Source: a bacterium (GTDB lineage Bacteria; Elusimicrobiota; Elusimicrobia; UBA1565; UBA9628). From it: a stretch of 64,000 bases of DNA. The position numbers and the translations under genes are program-made. The stretch covers positions 1-64,000 of the forward strand of contig JAJZAK010000010.1 of assembly GCA_021799485.1 (NCBI GenBank), written 5' to 3'. The notes under the pieces were generated by a model. The model searched no databases. It was not told where the DNA came from and was given only the letters and a program-made list of their open reading frames with translations. Positions 50,228 through 58,300 of the stretch are shown piece by piece. Position 1 is the first letter of the stretch; each line of letters starts with the position of its first letter.

Positions 50228-51337
50228 TCATCGCCCTGTCAGCGCCGACGCCGCCAGGCGCGCGATCATGAGCTCTTCGTCGGTGCGTATGACCCAGACC
50301 GCGGCCCTTCCCTTCGAAATAAGGCCCTCTGGAGCCTCGTTGCGCCGATCGTCGAGGCGGATGCCCAAATAATCCAGGCCTTCGCAGATGCGCTCCCGAA
50401 TCGGCGCGCTCTTTTCCCCGATGCCGCCCGAAAAGACGAGGGTGTCGAGCCCGCCCAGTTCGGCGGCGAAGGTGCCGAGGGCCTTCCTGACCTCATGGCA
50501 GTAGAGAGCGACCGCCTCGGCGGCACGGCCGTCGCGGCGCTCCCGGGCGAGAAGCTCTCTCATGTCGGCGCTCGTCTCGGAGACTCCCAGCAGGCCCGAT
50601 TCGTGATGGATCATGCGGATGAGCCGCTCGGGGGCCCAGCGGTGCCGGCGCAGCAGGTAGCATAGGACGCCGGGGTCGAGGTCCCCGGCGCGGGTCCCCA
50701 TCATGACCCCGGAGGCGGTTGAAAAGCCCATGCTGGTGTCCACGTTCGCGCCGTTCCTGACGGCGGCGAGGCTCGATCCGCTCCCCAAATGGGCCAGGAT
50801 AACGCGACCCCTTGCCGCCGCGCGCCCCGCGACGCGCGCAAGCTCCTCCATGAGATAGGAGTAGGAAAGTCCGTGGAAGCCGTAGCGCCTGACGCCCCGC
50901 GCCTCCAGGGCTCGCGGGATCGGCAGCATCTTCGCCACCCGGGGCATCCGCTGATGGAAAGCCGTGTCATAGCAGACGATTTGTGGAAGTCCGGGGCAAC
51001 GCCGGCGCAAGGCTTCGATGAGTTCGAGCTCCAAGGGAAGGTGGTCGGGATCGTAGACGACCCACCGTCGCAGCTTGGCGAGCAGCGCCGGCGTCGCGCG
51101 CTCCGGCTTGAAATGATCCATTCCGAAGGCCACCCGGTGCCCGACGGCTTCCACGCCGCCCCAATCAACGCGACGATCAAGCCGCTTGAGAAACAGCCTC
51201 CCTGCGTCCCCTCTTTTAGGAAGCTCGATCGCCTCGTCGATCGTCCTATGGGACGGATCGACGGATTCGAATAGCGCCGCCTTGATCGTCGATGATCCCG
51301 CGTTGATCGCCAATATCCCGCGCCCGGCTTTATTCAT
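50228..51337 (-). CDS. ackA: Acetate kinase
   Basis: A 369-residue enzyme that converts acetyl phosphate and ADP to acetate and ATP. Motifs: ILAINAGSSTIKAALF, GVEAVGHRVAFG, CYDTAFHQRMP, YGFHGLSY, AHLGSGSSLAAV, DTSMGFSTASGVMMGTRAGDLDP and FSGGIGEKS. It is somewhat shorter than the usual 400 residues. ATG at 51337 overlaps the TGA of the upstream nuclease gene. It closes an operon that begins with phosphoketolase, which makes acetyl phosphate, so the two form an ATP-yielding pathway. Confidence 0.95.
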   Translation of the reverse strand: MNKAGRGILAINAGSSTIKAALFESVDPSHRTIDEAIELPKRGDAGRLFLKRLDRRVDWGGVEAVGHRVAFGMDHFKPERATPALLAKLRRWVVYDPDHLPLELELIEALRRRCPGLPQIVCYDTAFHQRMPRVAKMLPIPRALEARGVRRYGFHGLSYSYLMEELARVAGRAAARGRVILAHLGSGSSLAAVRNGANVDTSMGFSTASGVMMGTRAGDLDPGVLCYLLRRHRWAPERLIRMIHHESGLLGVSETSADMRELLARERRDGRAAEAVALYCHEVRKALGTFAAELGGLDTLVFSGGIGEKSAPIRERICEGLDYLGIRLDDRRNEAPEGLISKGRAAVWVIRTDEELMIARLAASALTGR

Positions 51338-52722
51338 CAAAAATCGTAGGCTTGACGCAGCGCGGGCATTTCGACCTTCGTCCCCCGAAGCCGCTGCGCC
51401 ATCAGCCTCATGGGGGATTCCTCGCCGTGGACGAGGAAGGTCCGTCCCGCCCGGGTCCTCGCGTGCCAATCCAAAAGCTCCTCCTGGTCGGCGTGGGCGG
51501 AAAAGCCGCCGATCGTGTGGATCTTGGCCCTGACGGGGACCTCCCGGCCGAAGAGCTTCACCTGGCGGGCGCCGTCGATGACGACCCTCGCGAGCGTCCC
51601 CCGGGCGGCGTAGCCCACGAAGACGACGGCGCACTCCTCGCGTCCCATGTTCTGGGCCAGATGATGACGCACCCGGCCTCCCGTGCACATGCCGGAGCCC
51701 GCCATGATGATCGCCCCGCTTTTGATTTCGTTGATCGCCTTGGACTCCGAGAGCTCGCGGCAGAATCTGAGCCCAGGGGCCTGGAAGGGATCCCTCCCCT
51801 CGTGAAAGAGCTCGCGGGTCGATTCGTTGTAGCCTTCCTGGTGGCGCTCGAAGATCGCGGTCGCGGAGATCGCCATCGGAGAATCGAGAAAGACGTGCCG
51901 GAGACCCGACAGCCGTCCTTTCCGAGCGCCTTCCCGGAGAAAGTAAAGGATCTCCTGGGTCCTCTCAAGGGCGAACGTGGGTATGATGACGTTTCCTCCG
52001 CGCTTGAAGGCCTCCTCCGCGGCGGCATAAAGCTCTTCCACGGAAAGCTCCAGGGATTTGTGCTTCCTGTCCCCGTATGTCGTCTCCATGACGACCTCGT
52101 CGGCCTCGGCCGCCTGGGGCGCCCGCAAGAGGGGGCGGCCGGCGTTCCCAAGATCCCCGGAGAAAAGGACCCGGCGAGGACCATCCCCCTCCCGAAGTTC
52201 CAAAAGCACGCTCGCCGAACCCAGGATATGCCCGGCGTCGATAAAAGTCGCCAGGATGCCGGCCGCCAGCTCGATGGGCTGCCCGTAGGAGGCGGTCCGA
52301 CCGAAGCGGTCCATGCCGCCGAGGGCGTCCAGGGTCTCGTAGAGGGGCGTCGCGTGGCCGGGACCCTCTCGTTCCTTGCCCAAATGGTGGAGGCGATGAA
52401 TGGCTTCCTCTTCCTGGAGGTGCGCGGAGTCGAGCATCACGATCCGGGCGAGCTCCCGCGACGCGGCGGTCGTGATGACTTCTCCGCGAAAGCCCCTTTT
52501 GGCCAAAAGCGGGAGCCGCCCGCAATGGTCGAGATGCGCGTGGGTCAGCAGCAGGAAATCGATATCCCGCGGATCGAAGCCGAAGGGCTCGGCGTTTTCC
52601 TCGTCGAGCTCGCGGCCTCCCTGGTACATCCCGCAGTCGACGAGAATGCGCTTGCCGCAGCATTCGACAAGGTGGCAGGAGCCCGTGACGCCGCGGTCCG
52701 CGCCATGAAAGGAAATCCTCAT
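51337..52722 (-). CDS. MBL-fold beta-CASP exoribonuclease/endonuclease-like protein (CPSF family)
   Basis: A 461-residue protein. Metallo-beta-lactamase motifs: LTHAHLDHCGRLP (HxHxDH), FIDAGHILGSAS and LFSGDLGN. The beta-CASP part has IIPTFALERTQEILY, LDSPMAISATAIF, MAGSGMCTGGRVRHHL and the C-terminal GGFSAHADQEELLDW. Bacterial members process RNA. Similar proteins often accompany phosphoketolase-acetate kinase genes, for unknown reasons. ATG at 52722 overlaps the LOG stop codon; longer readings add no family sequence. Confidence 0.92.
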   Translation of the reverse strand: MRISFHGADRGVTGSCHLVECCGKRILVDCGMYQGGRELDEENAEPFGFDPRDIDFLLLTHAHLDHCGRLPLLAKRGFRGEVITTAASRELARIVMLDSAHLQEEEAIHRLHHLGKEREGPGHATPLYETLDALGGMDRFGRTASYGQPIELAAGILATFIDAGHILGSASVLLELREGDGPRRVLFSGDLGNAGRPLLRAPQAAEADEVVMETTYGDRKHKSLELSVEELYAAAEEAFKRGGNVIIPTFALERTQEILYFLREGARKGRLSGLRHVFLDSPMAISATAIFERHQEGYNESTRELFHEGRDPFQAPGLRFCRELSESKAINEIKSGAIIMAGSGMCTGGRVRHHLAQNMGREECAVVFVGYAARGTLARVVIDGARQVKLFGREVPVRAKIHTIGGFSAHADQEELLDWHARTRAGRTFLVHGEESPMRLMAQRLRGTKVEMPALRQAYDF

Positions 52723-53669
52723 CAACCCTTCCCCGGCGCCTCTTCGTTCATCGCGTGCCACCGGCGGATGCCGTCCCAGATCTCCTCCGCCGTCTCCGCG
52801 AACCAGAAAAGCTCCTTGTCCTCGGCGTCGATAACGCCCTCTTCGGCGAGGAAGTCGAAATCGACCGCCCGGCGCCAGTAGCTCTCCCCGACCAGGACCA
52901 CGGGAACGGGCGCCATCGTCCGCGTCTGGACGAGGGTCAGAGTCTCGAAGATCTCGTCGAATGTCCCGAATCCGCCGGGGAAGGCGACGAGGGCCTTGGC
53001 GCGCAGGATGAAGTGGAGTTTCCTGATGGCGAAGTAATGGAATCGAAAGCACAGCTCGGGCGTCACGTAGGGATTGGGGAATTGCTCGTGAGGCAGGCGA
53101 ACGTTAAGGCCAATCGTCTCCGCCCCGGCGTCCCACGCGCCGCGGTTGGCGGCCTCCATGATCCCAGGTCCTCCCCCCGTCATGACGAACCAGCGGGAAT
53201 CGGGGAAATTCTTGTTGCTCTCGCCGACCAAGCGTCCGAACTCTCGCGCCATGTCGTAGTAGCGGCTCTTCTCGAGGAGCCGCTCCGAGACCTTGAGCCG
53301 CGCGGCAAGCGCGGCGTCGGAGGAGTTTTCGGCCGCGGCCTTCCGCAGGGACTGCGCCTGGCGCAGCGCCGCGGCCGGTTCCCGGATCCGGGTTCCGCCG
53401 AAGACGACGATCGTATGCCGCACGCCGCGGCTCTCGAGAAGACGTTCGGCCTTGAGGTAGTCGAGCTGAAGCCTCAGGCCCCGGGTCTCGCCGTGGCGCA
53501 AAAAGACGATGTCCTCGTCGGCCTCCCGGTAGCTGGGGCTTCCGAGGATGGCATCGAGGCGGCGGCGCGACTCCGGGTCCTCCTCAACGGGCTTGGGGAT
53601 TTGGACCGGCAGAGGCTCGCGGCGCATTCGCGGAGGCGGACGCGGGATCTCCCTCCTCCGCTCCGCCAC
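52722..53669 (-). CDS. LOG family protein (TIGR00730-like)
   Basis: A 315-residue protein with a proline/arginine-rich N-terminus, a Rossmann fold (HTIVVFGGTRIREP, FVMTGGGPGIMEAANRGAWDAG) and the diagnostic PGGFGTFDEIFETLTLVQ. LOG proteins release cytokinin-like bases from nucleotide monophosphates; bacterial members outside pathogens are probably nucleotide phosphoribohydrolases. The start is GTG at 53669, 1 base after the phosphoketolase stop. It has an extra region of some 100 residues between the N-terminus and the LOG core. Confidence 0.9.
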   Translation of the reverse strand: MAERRREIPRPPPRMRREPLPVQIPKPVEEDPESRRRLDAILGSPSYREADEDIVFLRHGETRGLRLQLDYLKAERLLESRGVRHTIVVFGGTRIREPAAALRQAQSLRKAAAENSSDAALAARLKVSERLLEKSRYYDMAREFGRLVGESNKNFPDSRWFVMTGGGPGIMEAANRGAWDAGAETIGLNVRLPHEQFPNPYVTPELCFRFHYFAIRKLHFILRAKALVAFPGGFGTFDEIFETLTLVQTRTMAPVPVVLVGESYWRRAVDFDFLAEEGVIDAEDKELFWFAETAEEIWDGIRRWHAMNEEAPGKG

Positions 53670-53670
53670 G

Positions 53671-56085
53671 TCAGCCCCCCCTTCTCGTCATAACCTCCGT
53701 CATACCGCGCGCCGAGGCGGCGCCCCAGGCCCACTCCTTGATCTCGGGCATATCATCCCCATGCCGGCGAATGTAGCTCCGGTGGACGGCAAGCTTCCCA
53801 AGAAGCCAGCGCCTGGCCTCGTCCGCCCCCGGCTCCGGCCTCGGAAGTCGCGCGATCACGTCGAGCGCCAAGTGATAGCGATCAATTTCGTTGAGAACCG
53901 CCATGTCAAAAGGCGTGGTGGTCGTCCCCTCTTCCTTATAGCCCCGAACATGCCAATGCTCATGTCCCGCGCGCCGGTAGGTCAGACGGTGGATGAGCCA
54001 GGGATAGCCGTGGTAGGCGAAAATGACCGGCTTATCGGCGCCGAAAAGCTCGTCGAATGCCCCATCCGAGAGGCCATGCGGATGTTCTCCTGGCGGCTGG
54101 AGGGTCATGAGGTCCACGACGTTCACGACGCGGATTTTAAGCCTCGGGAAGCGTTCCTTTAAAATCTCGACGGCCGCCAAGGTTTCAAGTGTCGGCACGT
54201 CCCCCGCGCAGCCCATCACGACGTCTGGTTCCCGTCCGCCGTCCGTCCCCGCCCATTCCCAAGCGCCGATCCCCGCATCGCAGTGCCGAACCGCCTCCTC
54301 CATGCCGAGCCACTGAAGCTCGGGCTGCTTGCCGGCGACGATGACGTTGACGAGATTGCGGCTTCTCAGACACCTGTCCGCCACCGCGAGGAGCGTGTTG
54401 GCATCGGGCGGCAGATAGACGCGCACGACGGAAGCCTTCTTGTTGACGACATGGTCGATGAAGCCCGGGTCCTGGTGGGAAAATCCATTGTGGTCCTGGC
54501 GCCAGACGTGGGAACTCAGAAGCAGGTTGAGCGAGGCGACGGGCTTGCGCCACGGGATCTCGCGCGCGACCTTGAGCCACTTGGCGTGCTGATTAAACAT
54601 GGAGTCCACGATGTGGATGAAGGCTTCATAGCAGGAAAAAAACCCGTGGCGCCCCGTCAAGAGATAGCCCTCGAGCCATCCCTGGCATAGATGCTCGCTC
54701 AACACCTCCATCACGCGGCCTTCGGGCGAAAGATGATCGTCCGTGGGGAGCATCCGATCCATCCAGGCGCGTCCAGTCTCGGCGAAGATCGCGTCGAGGC
54801 GGTTGGAGGCCGTCTCATCCGGTCCGAAGACCCGGAAATGCCGCAATCTCATGTTGAGCTTCATGACGTCGCGCAGGAAAGTCCCCAGGATCCGAGTGGA
54901 CTCGGCGCGCGTCCCCCCGGGCCTCGCGACGGGCACGGCGTAACGGCGGCAATCGGGAAGCTTCAGTTCCCGCAGCAAAAGCCCTCCGTTGGCATGGGGG
55001 TTCAAGCCCATGCGCCGCTCGCCCCTTGGTGCGAGCCTCGATATAGCCGGTCGAATCCGGCCCTTGTCGTCGAAAAGCTCCTCGGTCTTATAGCTTTTAA
55101 GCCATGATTCCAACTGGAAGAGCTGTTCGGCGCTCGACTTGGCGCGCGGAAGCGGCACCTGATGAGCGCGGAAGGTCCCTTCAACGGGATGGCCGTCCAC
55201 CACCTTGGGGCCCGTCCACCCTTTCGGCGTTGAGAAAACGATCATCGGCCAAGTCGGCCGCGCGCGATGCGATCCGTTTCCGGAAATCCTGGCTTTTCGA
55301 TGGATACTCCGGACCTCGGCCACGACCTCATCAAGCGCGCGGGCGAGCTTGCGATGGACGTCGTCGGGGCTCTCCCCCTCCACGAAAACCGGCCGCCAAC
55401 CATATCCGCGCAATAGTTGCGCGAGCTCCCGGCGCGGCAGGCGCGCGAGTACCGTGGGATTCGCGATCTTGTAGCCGTTTAAATGAAGGATCGGCAGGAC
55501 GACGCCGTCGCGGACCGGATTGAGGAATTTGTTGGAATGCCAGGAGGTCGCCAGGGCCCCCGTCTCCGCTTCGCCGTCGCCCACGACGCAGGCGACCCAG
55601 AGATCGGGATTGTCGAAGGCCGCCCCGAAGGCGTGGGCCAGGGAGTACCCCAGCTCGCCGCCCTCGTTGATCGAGCCGGGGGTCTCGGGCGCGGCATGGC
55701 TGGGAATCCCCCCGGGGAAAGAAAACTGAGTGAAGAGCCTCTTTAATCCCTCCTCATCCAGAGAAATGCGGGGATAGATCTCGCTATAGCTTCCCTCGAT
55801 GTAGGTCTGGGCCACGACGGCCGGCCCTCCGTGGCCGGGCCCCGTGATGAAAATCATGTCGAGATCGTATCGGCGGATGATGCGGTTTAAATGCGTGTAG
55901 AGAAAATTCAGGCCCGGCGTCGTCCCCCAATGGCCGAGAAGCCGGGGCTTGACGTGCTCGGGCTTTAGAGGTTCCTTGAGCAGCGGGTTATCCATGAGAA
56001 ATATTTGACCCGCGGACAAATAATTCGCGGCGCGCCAATAAAGGTCCAGTTCGCGCAGTTCCGCCGCCGACAGAGTTCTTTTCAT
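53671..56085 (-). CDS. xfp: Phosphoketolase (xylulose-5-phosphate/fructose-6-phosphate)
   Basis: An 804-residue thiamine-diphosphate enzyme, the family's full length. It splits xylulose 5-phosphate or fructose 6-phosphate with phosphate into acetyl phosphate and an aldose phosphate. Motifs: [72 protein letters not shown] (ThDP site), and [14 protein letters not shown] in the middle domain. ATG at 56085 starts [20 protein letters not shown] as usual. It lacks a good ribosome binding site of its own but overlaps the stop of a 16-codon upstream frame. It heads the operon with LOG, nuclease and ackA. Confidence 0.95.
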   Translation of the reverse strand: MKRTLSAAELRELDLYWRAANYLSAGQIFLMDNPLLKEPLKPEHVKPRLLGHWGTTPGLNFLYTHLNRIIRRYDLDMIFITGPGHGGPAVVAQTYIEGSYSEIYPRISLDEEGLKRLFTQFSFPGGIPSHAAPETPGSINEGGELGYSLAHAFGAAFDNPDLWVACVVGDGEAETGALATSWHSNKFLNPVRDGVVLPILHLNGYKIANPTVLARLPRRELAQLLRGYGWRPVFVEGESPDDVHRKLARALDEVVAEVRSIHRKARISGNGSHRARPTWPMIVFSTPKGWTGPKVVDGHPVEGTFRAHQVPLPRAKSSAEQLFQLESWLKSYKTEELFDDKGRIRPAISRLAPRGERRMGLNPHANGGLLLRELKLPDCRRYAVPVARPGGTRAESTRILGTFLRDVMKLNMRLRHFRVFGPDETASNRLDAIFAETGRAWMDRMLPTDDHLSPEGRVMEVLSEHLCQGWLEGYLLTGRHGFFSCYEAFIHIVDSMFNQHAKWLKVAREIPWRKPVASLNLLLSSHVWRQDHNGFSHQDPGFIDHVVNKKASVVRVYLPPDANTLLAVADRCLRSRNLVNVIVAGKQPELQWLGMEEAVRHCDAGIGAWEWAGTDGGREPDVVMGCAGDVPTLETLAAVEILKERFPRLKIRVVNVVDLMTLQPPGEHPHGLSDGAFDELFGADKPVIFAYHGYPWLIHRLTYRRAGHEHWHVRGYKEEGTTTTPFDMAVLNEIDRYHLALDVIARLPRPEPGADEARRWLLGKLAVHRSYIRRHGDDMPEIKEWAWGAASARGMTEVMTRRGG

Positions 56086-56132
56086 GCCGGAAGAATTCCC
56101 GCTGAAAGGTGTCGCGTATGCGACTTGTTCAT
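56082..56132 (-). CDS. 16-codon upstream ORF coupled to phosphoketolase
   Basis: ATG at 56132 is preceded by GAGGAG 5 bases upstream and encodes [16 protein letters not shown]. Its TGA (56084-56082) overlaps the phosphoketolase ATG in the arrangement ATGA. The upstream frame has the strong ribosome binding site, while phosphoketolase has none, so ribosomes could reach xfp by termination-reinitiation. No regulatory amino-acid run is visible. It could be simple translational coupling. Confidence 0.5.
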   Translation of the reverse strand: MNKSHTRHLSAGILPA

Positions 56133-56205
56133 GGGTTCTCCTCGTCTTTGTTAACGACGGACTCCTTCCAACGATCTTGTCATCAGCCGTAACGCGCCCT
56201 CGCAC

Positions 56206-56361
56206 TCACCCGCGATCGGCGAGGCATGAGCAGCCGCAGACGCACTTTTTGCGCTCCATACAGCGACAGGAGCGGCAACACTCGCAGACCGCCCATGCCA
56301 CCTTCGCCCGGCCGTTGACTTGCACCCCCGTCTTTCTAATGAACTTCGGACTGTTTTTCAT
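56206..56361 (-). CDS. Nine-cysteine microprotein, copy 1
   Basis: A 51-residue protein, MKNSPKFIRK at its start, with nine cysteines at 26, 28, 29, 32, 34, 40, 42, 44 and 46: CXCCX2CXCX5CXCXCXC. A GGGAGAAA site lies just upstream of ATG 56361. A second protein at 63348-63497 has exactly the same cysteine spacing with different residues in between. The density of CXC pairs suggests metal binding, as in metallothioneins, but I do not recognise a known family. It lies between the pgm and xfp genes, all on the minus strand. It may serve as a metal or redox buffer; that is inference. Confidence 0.75.
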   Translation of the reverse strand: MKNSPKFIRKTGVQVNGRAKVAWAVCECCRSCRCMERKKCVCGCSCLADRG

Positions 56362-56543
56362 AAGTTTCTCCCTTGATCCTCCCGGCTGCCGCCGCGCATG
56401 AAACCTACCGCCTCTTTCCCCAAAAATATTCCCGAACGCTTGCGCGTTTTGAGATGCCGTATATAGGATGCAACGAAACGGCTAGGAAAAAATGCCGGGC
56501 TGTCTTGCGTCGATCAAGGATAAAGGCCGAGTCTTTTTATCCG

Positions 56544-58211
56544 TCAAAGACCGAGCATGTCCCGGGCTTCGTCCTGAACGCGGCGCAGGTGGGCGGCGCC
56601 AAGAAAGCTTTCCGCGTAGAGCTTATAGACGTTCTCCGTGCCGGAAGGACGGATGGCGAACCAACCATTCTCCGCGACGACCTTGAGCCCGCCAATCCCA
56701 GCCCCGTTGCCGGGAGCGCGGGCAAAAGCCCCGAGGATTCTCTCTCCCGCCAAGGTGGTCGCCCGAACTTGCTCGGGGGTTAGCCGCAGAAGCCGGTCCC
56801 TTTGCTCCGTCGTCGCCTCCGTATCCACGCGGACGTAGAGGGGATCGCCAAGTTCTCTGGCTAAGTCCCGATAAATCTGCCCGGGGTCCTTACCGAGCCT
56901 CGCGGTAATCTCGGCCGAAAGCAGGGCCGCGATGATTCCGTCCTTATCCGTGGTCCAGGCGCCGCCGCCACGGTCCAAGAAGGACGCCCCCGCGCTTTCC
57001 TCGCCGCCAAAGCCCAGAGAGCCGTCCAAGAGCCCCGGGACGAACCATTTAAAGCCCACGGGCGTTTCATAAAGCTTGCGGCCCAGCCTTCGGGCGACGC
57101 GGTCGATCATCTGGCTGCTGACGAGAGTCTTTCCGACCGCCGCCTCCGGCCGCCAGGCGGGGCGGTTCTTGAAAAGATAATCGACGGCGACGGCGAGATA
57201 GTGGTTGGACGGCAGGAGCCCCGTGCTTCGGGCGACGATGCCGTGTCGATCATGGTCCGTGTCGCAGGCGAAGGCGATGTCGAAGCGATCCTTGAGGCCG
57301 ATCAGTCGGCGCATCGCATAGGGGGAGGACGGGTCCATGCGGATTTGTCCGTCCCAGTCGAGTGTCATGAAGCGGAAAGTCGGGTCGACAGCCTCGTTGA
57401 CGACATCAAGCTTGAGCCCGTAACGCTCCGCGATGCGCGGCCAGTAGCGGACTCCGGCGCCTCCCAGGGGATCGACCCCGAGATGGAGGCCCGAGCGGGC
57501 GATGGCCTCCATGTCGAGCGCGCGGCCGAGCCCCTCGACATAGGGCGTCATGAAGTCGCATCGATGGGTCGTCGTGGCGAGAAGAGCGCGCTGAAACGGC
57601 ACCCTCTTGACGCCTTTGAGTCCGCTTTCCAAAAATTCGTTCGCCCTTTTTTCGATCCAGTGGGTCGCCTCGTCCTCGGCCGGACCGCCGTGAGGGGGGT
57701 TGTACTTGAACCCCCCGTCCTTGGGGGGGTTATGCGAGGGCGTGACGACGATCCCATCCGCGAGTCCGGAGACTCGGCCGTGGTTGTAAGCCAGAATCGC
57801 GCGCGAGACAGCCGGCGTCGGCGTCCATGCGCCTTTCTCGGCGATCATGAGTTCGATCTCGTTGGCCGCCAGCACCTCGACGGCGCTTTCCATGGCGGGC
57901 TCGGAGAGAACGTGGGTGTCGATTCCCAGGAAGAGAGGCCCGTCGATCTTCTGCTCGCGCCGGTAAAGACAGATGGCTTGGCTGATCGCCAGGATATGCG
58001 CCTCATTAAAGGAAGACGTCAACGAGGAGCCGCGATGGCCCGAGGTGCCGAAACGCACCCTCTGAGATGGCTGCGCGGGGTCCGGACGCCGCTTCCAATA
58101 AGCCTCGGCCAAGCCCGCGACGTCGATCAAGTCGCCGGCCTCGCACGGCTGACCGGCGCGCGGATGTGTTTTTGCCGCCGATTCTTTGTGAGTGCCAGAA
58201 GTTGCTGCCAT
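56544..58211 (-). CDS. pgm: Phosphoglucomutase (alpha-D-glucose phosphate-specific)
   Basis: A 555-residue enzyme interconverting glucose 1-phosphate and glucose 6-phosphate. Motifs: VRFGTSGHRGSSLTSSFNE, the phosphoserine loop VVTPSHNPPKDGGFKYN, metal loop CDTDHDRHG, and the sugar loop FGGEESAGASF. The C-terminal phosphate site RPSGTENVYKLYAESF is present. ATG at 58211 (MAATSG) gives the usual length; frames starting further upstream (58298) lack support. It is divergent from glgB and links glycolysis to glycogen synthesis. Confidence 0.95.
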   Translation of the reverse strand: MAATSGTHKESAAKTHPRAGQPCEAGDLIDVAGLAEAYWKRRPDPAQPSQRVRFGTSGHRGSSLTSSFNEAHILAISQAICLYRREQKIDGPLFLGIDTHVLSEPAMESAVEVLAANEIELMIAEKGAWTPTPAVSRAILAYNHGRVSGLADGIVVTPSHNPPKDGGFKYNPPHGGPAEDEATHWIEKRANEFLESGLKGVKRVPFQRALLATTTHRCDFMTPYVEGLGRALDMEAIARSGLHLGVDPLGGAGVRYWPRIAERYGLKLDVVNEAVDPTFRFMTLDWDGQIRMDPSSPYAMRRLIGLKDRFDIAFACDTDHDRHGIVARSTGLLPSNHYLAVAVDYLFKNRPAWRPEAAVGKTLVSSQMIDRVARRLGRKLYETPVGFKWFVPGLLDGSLGFGGEESAGASFLDRGGGAWTTDKDGIIAALLSAEITARLGKDPGQIYRDLARELGDPLYVRVDTEATTEQRDRLLRLTPEQVRATTLAGERILGAFARAPGNGAGIGGLKVVAENGWFAIRPSGTENVYKLYAESFLGAAHLRRVQDEARDMLGL

Positions 58212-58294
58212 ATTGGATTTATTGGATTTCCACATCCTACGCAACAATTGAACCTCTCCAGGCATTTTTGTTGCGTGTGCCGATGTGATCCAAT
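58212..58294. promoter_or_regulatory. Divergent pgm-glgB control region with repeats
   Basis: An 89-bp gap with two adjacent direct repeats ATTGGATTT (58212-58220, 58221-58229), the inverted pair ACGCAACA (58239-58246) and TGTTGCGT (58269-58276), and ATCCAAT (58288-58294), an inverted copy of the direct-repeat core, just before glgB. On the minus strand TTGTTG and AATAAA could be -35 and -10 for pgm. This suggests a shared operator for both genes. No known regulator motif is recognised. Confidence 0.45.
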
Positions 58295-58300
58295 TCAATC

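Noticed and set aside
56084-56401. Plus-strand ORF of 105 residues opposite the xfp start and the first microprotein
   Set aside because: It is antisense to a ribosome-bound uORF and the Cys-rich gene and shows no domain or ribosome binding site.
56520-56545. Hairpin GGATAAA/TTTATCC after pgm as an intrinsic terminator
   Set aside because: The stem is only 7 bp with a large loop and no T-run on the pgm strand.
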